NCBI GenBank assembly: GCA_015232855.1
Contig: JADFYW010000036.1
Location: 1 to 33,036 of the forward strand
DNA: 33,036 nt
Source of the DNA: Fibrobacteria bacterium
GTDB lineage: Bacteria; Fibrobacterota; Fibrobacteria; UBA11236; JADFYW01
Direction: 5' to 3'
The number at the start of each line of letters is the position of its first letter. Position 1 is the first letter of the stretch. Of the stretch, positions 7,672-16,686 are shown in pieces. The notes beneath the pieces were generated by a model, which saw only the letters and a list, made by a program, of their open reading frames with translations, was not told the DNA's origin and made no database searches. The position numbers and the translations under genes were made by a program.

Positions 7672-10600
7672 CTACTTTAGAAAATTAAATCCAGGCATAT
7701 TTACCAGAATTTTTTCTTTCTGATTGTCTATATCTACCCAAATAATCTTTGAAGCTGAATCGGATACGGCTTCAAAGAGCACTCCGTCCTGTTTAAGAAC
7801 GGGGTATATCCTGGGATTGAGTTCTTCACGTATCCCCCAGATTAAACTGCTGGTTATTTTATGCTGGACACCGGTTTCTCTGTTATATTTGTTGAGGTCT
7901 TTTATGTTGATTCCGCCAGCATAATAAAGTGTTTTCCCATCCCGTGACCATGAATAGTTCTGGATGCTCATGTCACTCGTGACTGATTGCTTTTTATTGT
8001 CGGCAAGCGAAAATATTTCCAGATTATAATGGGCGCTATTTTTAGGGTTGTTAACCAAATATGCAAGATGAGAACCGTCTGGCGACCAGAGAGGTTTTAT
8101 GCCATTTTGATTTTCGGTAGTTATGCGTACAGGTGTGCCAAGTTGCATATCTCCCATCCAGATTTGATGTCGATCATGCATAAACGCCTGAATTGCTAAT
8201 TTATCACTGGTCTGAGATATATCAAAGGAAGATACTTTACCAAATCGTCCTTTGGTTATGTTCTCAGGGTGGGCGCCGGTACTTGTCGTTTTAAAAAGGT
8301 TCCAGGTACTATCAATAATGCTGCTATAATATAACCAGTACTGATCCGGTCCCCAGCGATGCTGTAATATATGTTCCCCGGGTCGGGAAACTTTAACTTT
8401 TACAAAAGTGAGAAAGTTTTGTGAGTATAATGTCTTCTTGCCGTTTTCACTGCAGGTATAAGCGAGTTTCTGGGAATTATGAGCGATTACGGGTGCGCTA
8501 CATTTTGCGTCTTTTTCACTTAACCGGTAATTAAGATTTGTCTGTATATTTTTGAGGTAAATTCGACCTTCTCTCAATGAATCAGAGGAGTTTATGAATG
8601 GGAAAATATGTGAATAATAGGTGTCTTTAATAGGGAGAATGTCTATTCCCTGGAATTTTACAGTTATCGGACCCAGAAGAGAATCAATTTCAGCATCAGG
8701 AACAATATTTTTATCCAGAGGAATGAGCTCATGGCTGAAAGCGCTGATTTCTTTTTTGTTATTCAGACTTAAAGAAAGATATCCAATATGTCCGCCTGTT
8801 GCGCCTGGACAAAGAATGAGTGCTTTTCCGTTAATTACAGGCCCCTCAAAAGTTCTTTGTTCACCAGACAGAATGATAATGTTTATATCTGCGTTTGTAT
8901 TTATCAGTCGCCTGGCATTATTTAGTGATCCATTGAGCAGAACAACAACAATATCGCCTGGGCGCTTTGTTTTCATGAGTATTTGTTGAATAGCCTGGGC
9001 GGGATCCTGGAACCTATGTTCCGGAGACATTTGCGCAGGCATGACTATGCCTAAAACAAGAACGCGCAATCCTTTTGAAGTATTTATAACTTTGAATTTT
9101 GGTACACGGTCTGCCAGAGTGTTGTGGTTAATGTTACCAGCGATTAACGGAAGAGAGAAAAATCCTGGAACAGTTTTGCCTGAAGAATCCAGGGATTGTA
9201 GTTCCGCAATGCTCGTATTTATCGCGTCATATCCGATTTTTTCTATGACTTTGTATATTACCGGTTTGTAATTGTTATCAGTATTTTTAGAGGTTATCTC
9301 TCCAGCATCAAGGAATAGAGAATTAGCATAAAGGGATTTTAGTTCCTTTACTTTACTGTATCGTCGTGACAAGCCACCCATGGTTTTGCCGTTTTCAAAA
9401 ACGGGGACACTATGCCCTGATGTATTTGATGTGTAGAAGAGTGATAATATCTCATCACTCATTCTTTCCAACTCTTTATTTATTTTTGCCAGAAGAGATA
9501 TAGCTTTCCAGTTAGAGGCGTTCATATCGAGTACGCGTTCTGCAAGTGCTCTGGCTGATGTGAATTTTTTTTCTTGAAATTTTAGAAAGGCCTGCTCAAG
9601 GATTTCTTTCTCAGTGAGCGCTCCCTTTCCTTTTTTTGAATATCCGATAGTAATTCCAATATGATTTCCTAGTGGGGGGAGAAGTTTGATACCAAAATCT
9701 GCTGATATTCCCCGATAATTAATACCTGCACCGAGCGTGAGACCCGCGGATAAATCAAGTTCATCTGGGTGTACGGATGTCTCATAACCGGTACGTAAAA
9801 ACAGTATCTTGCGTATATTATATTCAAGCCCACCATACACAATGTGATCTCCTTCATTGGTGCATATGCCCGTATTCCATGACCAGGGGCCAATACCAGG
9901 GATTTTACCAACCTCGATTGTCGTCAATATTGGTAGTTTTTCCAAAGGTTGGGTAGTGGTGTTATAGCGTATACCATGGGCAAGGTTATGTAGGGTCAGA
10001 CCGGCCCTATAATTTTTTTTAAAGAGATACATGCCTCCCAGAGTAAATGAATACCCGAGTGCTGATGCTTCATGGATTTGAGAACGAATGAGGTTAAGGC
10101 CTACTCCTGCAAATACCGTTTCTCTTACCAAAGCTACACCATAGGCTGCTCCAAGTGCCAGATCCAGATAACTGGCTGTTATCTGTAATTCATTTGCGTC
10201 TCTACCATCCATGTTCCCGCCCAAGGCATTTGCGCTCAATCCAAAAGTTCCGTATTCGCGCCATGGAATAATGGCTGAAATATATTCATGCCTGAATTCA
10301 CCTAGTATTTCAGAATTGGTAAATGCGTACTTGTAATTATAGATACCAGCAAGTCCGGCTGGATTCCAATATACGGTAGAGGCTTCTTCTTCGGTAGTTA
10401 TGGTATGACCACCTAAAGCCACAGATCGTGCCCCGGCTGGAAGTTTAAGAAATTGAAGGGAAGCGGTACCCGCTCCACGGTCATCCAGACGCAAAAGGAA
10501 ACAATGAGCAGCAATAGGCAAAAGGAGGAACAAAAAAAAGATTATTCCGAGTACAGGGAATAGCTTTTTTCTAAAAAGCTGGATATGATTACCAGAATTT

Positions 10601-10677
10601 TTATCGATAGTTCCCATATAAGGCGACTTTCTTAAACTAATAATATTAGTTATCGTCTTTTTTTCGCTTTTTAACAA
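7672..10677 (-). CDS. PorV/PorQ-like barrel fused to a degenerate 5'-nucleotidase-like domain and a TolB-like propeller
   Basis: A 1001-residue exported protein, about 2.5 times the length of PorV. After a basic n-region and a hydrophobic segment (41-57) comes a PorV/PorQ-type outer-membrane barrel (about 66-348), marked by LKLPAGARSVALGG and VYWNPAGLAGI. A helical TPR-like linker follows (355-405). Residues about 410-655 follow the fold of 5'-nucleotidase/UshA metallophosphoesterases (FYTSNTSGH, GGLSRR, FLDAGE, IGYDAIN, CPGATGGHIGYLSL), but the metal ligands are replaced. Residues about 720-985 are TolB/PD40-like propeller repeats (LWSPDGSHLAYL, WSRDGKTLYYA). PorV serves T9SS cargo export and attachment, so this may be an outer-membrane platform with periplasmic or surface recognition domains. 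The long form starts with TTG at 10677; the ATG at 10617 (residue 21) also keeps the signal. A DUF2225 gene precedes it. Confidence 0.8.
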   Translation of the reverse strand: MLKSEKKTITNIISLRKSPYMGTIDKNSGNHIQLFRKKLFPVLGIIFFLFLLLPIAAHCFLLRLDDRGAGTASLQFLKLPAGARSVALGGHTITTEEEASTVYWNPAGLAGIYNYKYAFTNSEILGEFRHEYISAIIPWREYGTFGLSANALGGNMDGRDANELQITASYLDLALGAAYGVALVRETVFAGVGLNLIRSQIHEASALGYSFTLGGMYLFKKNYRAGLTLHNLAHGIRYNTTTQPLEKLPILTTIEVGKIPGIGPWSWNTGICTNEGDHIVYGGLEYNIRKILFLRTGYETSVHPDELDLSAGLTLGAGINYRGISADFGIKLLPPLGNHIGITIGYSKKGKGALTEKEILEQAFLKFQEKKFTSARALAERVLDMNASNWKAISLLAKINKELERMSDEILSLFYTSNTSGHSVPVFENGKTMGGLSRRYSKVKELKSLYANSLFLDAGEITSKNTDNNYKPVIYKVIEKIGYDAINTSIAELQSLDSSGKTVPGFFSLPLIAGNINHNTLADRVPKFKVINTSKGLRVLVLGIVMPAQMSPEHRFQDPAQAIQQILMKTKRPGDIVVVLLNGSLNNARRLINTNADINIIILSGEQRTFEGPVINGKALILCPGATGGHIGYLSLSLNNKKEISAFSHELIPLDKNIVPDAEIDSLLGPITVKFQGIDILPIKDTYYSHIFPFINSSDSLREGRIYLKNIQTNLNYRLSEKDAKCSAPVIAHNSQKLAYTCSENGKKTLYSQNFLTFVKVKVSRPGEHILQHRWGPDQYWLYYSSIIDSTWNLFKTTSTGAHPENITKGRFGKVSSFDISQTSDKLAIQAFMHDRHQIWMGDMQLGTPVRITTENQNGIKPLWSPDGSHLAYLVNNPKNSAHYNLEIFSLADNKKQSVTSDMSIQNYSWSRDGKTLYYAGGINIKDLNKYNRETGVQHKITSSLIWGIREELNPRIYPVLKQDGVLFEAVSDSASKIIWVDIDNQKEKILVNMPGFNFLK

Positions 10678-10740
10678 GCAGGAAATTATAAATAATAATG
10701 GAAGGAAAGAGGGGAACGGAAATTTTAAAAATCCACGTTA

Positions 10741-10782
10741 TATAGGGGGCTGTAATATCTGACTACGATATATTGGGGGCTG
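10741..10782. repeat. Two direct repeats TAT[A/T]GGGGGCTG with 30-bp period
   Basis: TATAGGGGGCTG at 10741-10752 recurs as TATTGGGGGCTG at 10771-10782, 11 of 12 bases identical and exactly 30 bp apart, about three helical turns. They lie in the 139-nt gap between the DUF2225 gene and the PorV-fusion gene, both read from the minus strand. The spacing would put both copies on the same DNA face, so an operator for the fusion gene is possible. That is inference; no regulator is identified. Confidence 0.45.
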
Positions 10783-10816
10783 ATGGGAGACGGTTATTTT
10801 TTATGCTTTGAACTTA

Positions 10817-11791
10817 TCAATGATTCCACAAATCAGGTTGTTCTCTGTCTTCCCACAGGTTTTTTGCACTTCGCTCCCATTTTTCCAGAGTTCCCATTTT
10901 TAACTGCGGGTTTGTTTTTTGTTTTTCTTTAATTTCTGATTTGAGTTTATCAAATATCCGTATATATTCATTACATTTTTTATCATTTCCCAGCCTGAGA
11001 TTTAAGGCGGAAATCAAATAAATTACTTGATTTTCAACATCCTGGGGCACATTAGAATAGGTGAAACAATCGGTAAGGAAACCTAAGGCCTGATTAAGTG
11101 CCTCTTCTTCAGCACCCCCCTCTTTTCTCAGAATATGCGCAATCTTTAAAGCATATGCTCCGGCTTTATAAAAAGAAGCAGGTAATTCCATTTCAATCTC
11201 AACCTGAGCTCTTTGTATTGCCATTTTATAGCTCATAACAGTTGCGTCAGGATTTCTGGGCACAGAAAAATAAGTTTCAATATTTTCGACCTGACTCAAA
11301 AAATCCTTTCTATTAAAAAGCTCTTCTTCAAGACGTTGAAGTATCATGGGGCCAAGTTGAGATTTTATTTCAGTTTTAGTGCGCAGAGAATGTGTGATAA
11401 AGTCTTTTTTGTCGGGCGAGGCAAACAGGCATCTCGGGCACACGGTTACTGCATACTTACTGTAATCAACGGTCTTGAACTCGGGAGCTCCTTCATACAT
11501 TGGAGAGAGAAATTTATCATAGGTTATTATTTGTGATTTTGCTTTGAGCTCATAACAATCCAAATCAGGCATTTTACACACAGGACAACGTACTTTGATA
11601 ACAAAAAGGGGATCTTGCAGCATACCTGTAAGGGGTTCAGTTGATTTTTTGGATTCTTCTTCCTTTAATTGTTTGATGTATTTAATGTTGATTATTTTCC
11701 CGAATTTTTGAAGGTATTTTGTAACGAGATCCTCGTTGTTATTTAAAAGTACCAACAGCTTTTTCTTAAGTAATGTTTCGCCAATAGCCAT
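10817..11791 (-). CDS. DUF2225 family protein
   Basis: A 324-residue protein of the DUF2225 (COG1655) family, whose function is not established. The two conserved cysteine pairs are present, CPVC at 69-72 and CPRC at 118-121, separated by the typical YELKAKSQ segment and a PxY region; they probably bind one metal ion. The C-terminal half is helical and TPR-like (ALKIAHILRKEGG, YLISALNLRLGN). No signal peptide is seen, so it is probably cytoplasmic. Its ATG at 11791 directly abuts the TTG proposed for lpxK at 11792 on the other strand. It is followed on the same strand after 139 nt by the PorV-fusion gene. Confidence 0.8.
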   Translation of the reverse strand: MAIGETLLKKKLLVLLNNNEDLVTKYLQKFGKIINIKYIKQLKEEESKKSTEPLTGMLQDPLFVIKVRCPVCKMPDLDCYELKAKSQIITYDKFLSPMYEGAPEFKTVDYSKYAVTVCPRCLFASPDKKDFITHSLRTKTEIKSQLGPMILQRLEEELFNRKDFLSQVENIETYFSVPRNPDATVMSYKMAIQRAQVEIEMELPASFYKAGAYALKIAHILRKEGGAEEEALNQALGFLTDCFTYSNVPQDVENQVIYLISALNLRLGNDKKCNEYIRIFDKLKSEIKEKQKTNPQLKMGTLEKWERSAKNLWEDREQPDLWNH

Positions 11792-12928
11792 TTGTTAAAA
11801 AAATCCTATATTGTTAAAAACCATTTCAAACATTATCTCAAAACCATTACGAAAAATCAATCAATTATTCAAATAGTCTGTTCACCCATTTTATTTCCAT
11901 TTTGTGCGGTCTATCATTTGGGAGGGGGGCTTCATCGTTATTTTTCGGGGATGTATCACCAATGGGAACAGAATAAAAGCACAAATCCAAACAGGTTGCC
12001 AGTAATAGTGGTTGGATCCTTGAAATCGGGTGGTTCTGGAAAAACCAGTTTGACTGTTGAGCTCACAAATAAATTATTAGAATCAGGGATACGGGTTGCT
12101 GTTATTGCGTATTGGATTTCAGGTTATAATAGGGATAAACTTTATCAAAAAGCGGGATCCAGCTGGCAGAAAACCTCAGATGAAGCGATGCTTTTAAAAA
12201 AGCATACTGGTGCCAATGTGTATGTAACCCGGAAGCGGAATAAAACAATACATTTTCTCTCAAAAACCGGTGAATATGATTGTATTGTGTCAGATGATGG
12301 TTTTCAGGATCAATCTATGAGGGACGCCTTTCATATGGTATTACTTGAAGGAACGAAACAGAGTCCTTTCAAGCCCAATTTATGGGATCTCTTGCCATTG
12401 GGACGTTACCGACAGACAGCATCTGCCCTAAAGTACGCAGATATTATCCTAAGTGGCCCTCATTTAATGACTCCGTCAGAAGAAGTTTCGCCAGCTCATA
12501 ATGAGGTGTTTCCTTTCCAACGAACTCTTGAATTCCCCAAAGATTTTGATTTTTCCAGGGAATGGATTTGCTTTTGTGCTTTGGGAAATCCTGAGAATTT
12601 TGTGCAAAATTTAGTTGAGTCCGGTGTACGAATAAAAAAGGTATATACAGGACGGGACCATAAAAAAATACCGGTAAAAACCCTTAGACTAGCCAGAGTA
12701 AAATATCCGGGTTGCGGGTTATTAACAACAGAAAAGGATTGTATTAAATATTCTTCCGAGGAAAGCCTGGATTTTACCGTAATAAAGCAAAAGATTCATA
12801 TACCAGAAACCCTTTTCCTGCAGATTATTCTTCAATTCAAGAAAAAGTACGGATTATACCTGGAAAGCTTGCCGAAAGGGTCTAATTTTGAGAAATTCAT
12901 GTTAAACGAACAATTGCAAAAATTATGA
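11792..12928 (+). CDS. lpxK: Tetraacyldisaccharide 4'-kinase
   Basis: A 378-residue LpxK, the inner-membrane kinase that phosphorylates the 4' position of the lipid A disaccharide. Visible are an N-terminal membrane-associated helix region (about 24-50), the P-loop GSLKSGGSGKTS (75-86), SDE (129-131) in place of the usual GDE, SDDGFQDQ (167-174), GNPENF (265-270), DH (289-290) and TEKD (313-316). Two departures are the D in DDGFQD, where I expect H (DDGFQH), and K after DH where the family usually has a second H. The start is uncertain: no in-frame ATG lies before residue 54, and TTG at 11792 has no clear ribosome-binding site. It overlaps the next gene by ATGA, so the two are translationally coupled. 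Confidence 0.88.
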   Translation: MLKKSYIVKNHFKHYLKTITKNQSIIQIVCSPILFPFCAVYHLGGGLHRYFSGMYHQWEQNKSTNPNRLPVIVVGSLKSGGSGKTSLTVELTNKLLESGIRVAVIAYWISGYNRDKLYQKAGSSWQKTSDEAMLLKKHTGANVYVTRKRNKTIHFLSKTGEYDCIVSDDGFQDQSMRDAFHMVLLEGTKQSPFKPNLWDLLPLGRYRQTASALKYADIILSGPHLMTPSEEVSPAHNEVFPFQRTLEFPKDFDFSREWICFCALGNPENFVQNLVESGVRIKKVYTGRDHKKIPVKTLRLARVKYPGCGLLTTEKDCIKYSSEESLDFTVIKQKIHIPETLFLQIILQFKKKYGLYLESLPKGSNFEKFMLNEQLQKL

Positions 12929-15144
12929 AATATAAACAGCCCTATTTTAAAAATCTACCGATTGCTTTTTACATACTAGGTGTATTGGCAATGATATCCC
13001 CTTTGCAGGCTTTAATCGGTGACTGGCAGAGCTGGACTCATCTGGATGCCATTGTATGTTTAAAAACCTTTGAGGGAGAAGTCTATGCCGGCACCTCTGG
13101 TGGTATTCGTAAAATTAATCCGGTAAATAATCATGAGACTATTTTTAACAATCCTGTAGATGGCTTTTGGGATGTTGATATTGCCGGGATGACGATTACC
13201 GGAGATAACAAATTATGGGTGGCTGCCCATAGTGGTATTTTATATCAGCTTGCCTCTTCAAATGAATGGCAAACAATAGACAGGGGATTTGCATCAATAA
13301 ACTGGCGTTTGAATACCAGAGCGGTAAGTAGTGTAGACAAGTATATCCTCCTTGGCTTTAATAAGGGTCTGAGTTTTTTTAACTGTGAAAATGGGCAGGT
13401 AGATATTAACCTAACGAGTTTTGGTGAATCCCGTGAAGCCTCTGTATTATCAGTGCACCCAACTGGAAAGTGGTTGTACATCGGTACATCTGCAGGAGTT
13501 TTTCGGGGTAAAATATACTGGGAGGATGTGCGGAATCCTCCTGAATCCGGGGAGTATGGTAATATTTTTAATCCGCAAATATGGGAATTTATTGATAGCT
13601 CCTCAACTATCGGGTTAATCACTGGTGAACCTGATAATATTCAGTATTATCCTTCTGGTTCATCAATAACGGCACCTGAGGGGATTGCAATACCCGGTAA
13701 CGGGCTGGAGGTTAATGGGGAGACCTATGGGTCTCTTTCCACAATGGAGGCGCTTACCGAGGTGGATGGTATCATTTTTGCGGGCGGCCCATCCGGGTTG
13801 CATAAAATTGAAAATGGGAAAATACATTCCATAACAAACAAACATAGTCTCCCCTCCGGGAGGGTCGCTAATGTACGGGTGTCTGACAAAGGTGTGTATA
13901 TATGGAATCTTTCTATGGATGGAGCCTTTTCTACGGGGGTTTATCGCCTTCAGGGAAATTCATGGCAAGCTTATCCTGGTTTTGCCCTGAGTCAGGGACT
14001 GGAACCTATACTTAATCGAATGCAGTCGCTACAAATTAGAAGTGAAGATGAATTCTATTTGGGTAATTGGGGCTTTGGAATTTTACATTATAAAAATCAA
14101 GGACAAGTTGTTTATACCAATCAGAACTCCTGTCTGGATGATGTGGTTGGGATTCCAAATTATGTAGTAGCATGGTCGACGGTATCCTGGAAGGATAGAG
14201 GATTATTTACGTCTTTATATCGTCTGGAGGGCTCTTTTTCACTGGCTTTTTTAAATTATGAATCAAATAACATCACTTGTTATGGCCAAGAGATTGTTCA
14301 GAGTACAGCTCTCATGCCTTCTCAACTTAGCATAAGCCGGGATTCACTTCTGTTTGTCAGTACTGAGTCTGGTGTCGAGAGTTATTTAATAGAAGAAACA
14401 GCTTCCGGTATTTCTCTTTCTCATAAATGGCATTTGGATCCTCCTCCTACCACAGAAGCAAGGATTTCATCAACCATTCTCGATGATTTTGATCGTTTAT
14501 GGGTGGTTACTACAGATAAATTGTTTTATCTGGATGAATATTTATTAAAACTCAAACAAGCTGAAGAGGACGTTCATAAAGAAAATCAGCCCGATATGAG
14601 TCTTACAGGACTTGAACAGCCTGGAGCGGAGAATTGCCACCATGCAATTAAAGATGAAGGTGGTACATTGTGGCTGGGGTGTTCCAACGGTCTGTTTAAT
14701 ATTATACCGGGCGAGAAAACTCCGGTTCGCGAATATAAGCGGTTTCGAAATAGAGATGGCCTTCTTTCCGAAGAAATTACCCATATGCATCTTGATAAAC
14801 AAACCGGTCATTTATGGATGGTAACCGAAAATGGTCTAAACCGCCTGGAGAGTAGTGGACGTACTATTTCTTCTACTCTGAAATCTGCCAAGGTCTATCC
14901 CAATCCTTTTCGTGCCCATCATCAATATGTTATATTCGAAGATATAACCGTCTCTTCGATGGTGTATGTTTTCAACCAGTCCGGGGATATGGTGTTTTCA
15001 GCTACGGCTGATGAATCCTCTGGTGGACAAGTTAAATGGGATGGTAAAAATACAAGTGGAAATAAAGTTAAACCGGGAGTGTATTATTATGTCATTAAAT
15101 CCGGCTCCCGTGTAGTTAAGGGTAAATTAATTCTGGCCTGGTAA
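12925..15144 (+). CDS. PorZ-like two-component-regulator-type propeller protein with FlgD/T9SS-like C-terminal module
   Basis: A 739-residue exported protein. The signal peptide ends near LQA (about residue 29). The mature N-terminus (IGDWQSWTHLDAI ... VYAGTSGGIRKINP) matches the opening of PorZ-type proteins, and the body contains repeated propeller strands such as LWVAAHSGILY, LYIGTSAGVFRGK, LWLGCSNGLFNI and LWMVTENGLNRLES. The last 84 residues start with KVYPNPF and include VKWDGKN and GVYYYVIKSG, the FlgD Ig-like/T9SS C-terminal type. In Porphyromonas PorZ belongs to the PorU-V-Q-Z attachment complex, which links cargo to A-LPS. Here the gene is coupled to lpxK by a 4-nt overlap, a fitting context. 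A different surface propeller function remains possible. Confidence 0.75.
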   Translation: MKYKQPYFKNLPIAFYILGVLAMISPLQALIGDWQSWTHLDAIVCLKTFEGEVYAGTSGGIRKINPVNNHETIFNNPVDGFWDVDIAGMTITGDNKLWVAAHSGILYQLASSNEWQTIDRGFASINWRLNTRAVSSVDKYILLGFNKGLSFFNCENGQVDINLTSFGESREASVLSVHPTGKWLYIGTSAGVFRGKIYWEDVRNPPESGEYGNIFNPQIWEFIDSSSTIGLITGEPDNIQYYPSGSSITAPEGIAIPGNGLEVNGETYGSLSTMEALTEVDGIIFAGGPSGLHKIENGKIHSITNKHSLPSGRVANVRVSDKGVYIWNLSMDGAFSTGVYRLQGNSWQAYPGFALSQGLEPILNRMQSLQIRSEDEFYLGNWGFGILHYKNQGQVVYTNQNSCLDDVVGIPNYVVAWSTVSWKDRGLFTSLYRLEGSFSLAFLNYESNNITCYGQEIVQSTALMPSQLSISRDSLLFVSTESGVESYLIEETASGISLSHKWHLDPPPTTEARISSTILDDFDRLWVVTTDKLFYLDEYLLKLKQAEEDVHKENQPDMSLTGLEQPGAENCHHAIKDEGGTLWLGCSNGLFNIIPGEKTPVREYKRFRNRDGLLSEEITHMHLDKQTGHLWMVTENGLNRLESSGRTISSTLKSAKVYPNPFRAHHQYVIFEDITVSSMVYVFNQSGDMVFSATADESSGGQVKWDGKNTSGNKVKPGVYYYVIKSGSRVVKGKLILAW

Positions 15145-15164
15145 ATTGTTTTAAAAAGGAGAAA

Positions 15165-15881
15165 ATGGTGATTCATTTACATTCCGTTACAAAATCCTAC
15201 GGCCAGGTTCATGCAGTACATAATGTTTCATTGCATATACCAAAAGGAGCCTTTTTTGCTCTGCTGGGATTAAATGGGGCTGGGAAGTCATCTATTATGC
15301 GTATGCTTGCTGGTCTTTCCCGTCCTGATTCGGGTTCGGTGGAAGTGAATGGGGTGAGTGCGACATCACCAGAATCACGAGTAAACATGGGTTATCTGCC
15401 AGAGCATCATAAAATACCGGTTGGTCTAACGGGCGAGGAGTATCTCTTACGTCATTGTGCATTGGCCGGCCTTTCCCGTCGTGATTCCAAAAAGCAAACA
15501 GAGCTGTTGGCAAAAAAGGTTGGTATGGCCGCTCAGCTAAAAAAACGAGCGAGTGCTTACTCAAAAGGGATGCTTCAGCGTATTGGTCTGGCATCTGCAA
15601 TGGTCGGAACTCCTGATCTGCTTCTATTGGATGAACCTGTTTCTGGATTAGACCCTCTTGGCATCCGGGAATTTCGCTTTTTACTTGAAGAGTTGCGTAG
15701 TAAAGGGGTAACTATTTTATTGAATTCTCATTTACTTTCAGAAGTTGAAAAAACCTGTGATACTGCGGCCATTATGGATAAAGGACAAATTCTGGTTCAG
15801 GATAAAATCAGCCATATTTTAAAAGAGGGGGAAACCCTGGAAGAACTCTTTTTGCGGGTTCTGGAGGACGGTCATGCGTAA
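15165..15881 (+). CDS. ABC transporter ATP-binding protein
   Basis: A 238-residue single nucleotide-binding domain with Walker A GLNGAGKSS (35-43), signature YSKGMLQR (132-139, where the usual SGG reads SKG), Walker B LLLLDEP (152-158), a D-loop SGLDP and the switch His in NSHLLSE. It resembles the NatA/NosF/GldA type of ATPases that pair with ABC-2 permeases. AGGAG lies just upstream; ATG at 15165 and GTG at 15168 are both possible starts. It follows the PorZ-like gene by 20 nt and overlaps the permease gene by 8 nt. T9SS gliding bacteria have a GldA-GldF-GldG transporter of this general class, but I cannot show that this is it. Confidence 0.92.
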   Translation: MVIHLHSVTKSYGQVHAVHNVSLHIPKGAFFALLGLNGAGKSSIMRMLAGLSRPDSGSVEVNGVSATSPESRVNMGYLPEHHKIPVGLTGEEYLLRHCALAGLSRRDSKKQTELLAKKVGMAAQLKKRASAYSKGMLQRIGLASAMVGTPDLLLLDEPVSGLDPLGIREFRFLLEELRSKGVTILLNSHLLSEVEKTCDTAAIMDKGQILVQDKISHILKEGETLEELFLRVLEDGHA

Positions 15882-16683
15882 TGTGTTTTTGATATTTACT
15901 TACACTGCAAAGGATCGTCTTCGCCAAAAGAGTTTTTGGGTAATAGCTGCCATAGCAGTTGTTTTTGTGTTGTTTATGAGAGGGTGTTATGATGCTGAAT
16001 TCTCAGTTAATGGTAAGGAGCTGAATAGCCTTACCATTGCCTGGCATGCTTCTAAAATAATATTTCATATTGTTGGGGGAGCGATATTGCTTATTACCAT
16101 TTTACTCGGTATGCGGTTGTTTCCTCGTGACAGGGAAGATGGTGGCGCAGTGATGATAGTAGGGCGGCCCGTTGCACGCTGGCAATATGCGCTGGGCCGG
16201 GTATTGGGTGTTTGGATGATTGCATCAATATTTATGTTTTGTCTGCATTTGGCAATTTTTTTGATTGTCTGGAATAAAACCGGTGGAGTGTTGCCCGGTT
16301 ATTTGACGGCTTCAGTTATTTGTTTTTTAAACATCCTTTTTGTGGTTAATTTTGTGGCGTTACTTTCCTTTTCTTTTCCGGGTTTTGCCTCAGGCCTCTT
16401 TGCAGCACTTGTCCTGGTAATTGGTTTTGTTTCAGCATCATTTTTTCAGGTTACCCAGAGCAAGGCTCTTCAGTCTGCTTTAAGCGGGAGTCTCCCCACA
16501 GATGTTTCATGGTGGCGCGCGATCTATCCAAAAACAGCTACGCTACAATATTATGCATCTTCTTTTATTGGTAATGAGTCATTTACTCAAATGGGATCTA
16601 TTCATCCGATACTCAATGTAATCGCGTATACAATTATCACCGGATTACTACTTTTTTGGCGGGTTCAACGTCAAGAATATTGA
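15874..16683 (+). CDS. ABC-2 type transporter permease
   Basis: A 269-residue inner-membrane permease with six predicted membrane segments at about 20-37, 61-81, 107-133, 142-165, 170-191 and 245-262. The segment LFPRDREDGGAVMIVGRPVAR between segments 2 and 3 is typical of the NosY/ABC-2 permease group. It overlaps the ATPase gene by 8 nt and forms the last gene of the lpxK-PorZ-ABC unit. Its stop is 3 nt from the end of the convergent glycosyltransferase gene, and no terminator hairpin is visible. The substrate is unknown. Confidence 0.88.
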   Translation: MRNVFLIFTYTAKDRLRQKSFWVIAAIAVVFVLFMRGCYDAEFSVNGKELNSLTIAWHASKIIFHIVGGAILLITILLGMRLFPRDREDGGAVMIVGRPVARWQYALGRVLGVWMIASIFMFCLHLAIFLIVWNKTGGVLPGYLTASVICFLNILFVVNFVALLSFSFPGFASGLFAALVLVIGFVSASFFQVTQSKALQSALSGSLPTDVSWWRAIYPKTATLQYYASSFIGNESFTQMGSIHPILNVIAYTIITGLLLFWRVQRQEY

Positions 16684-16686
16684 TAA

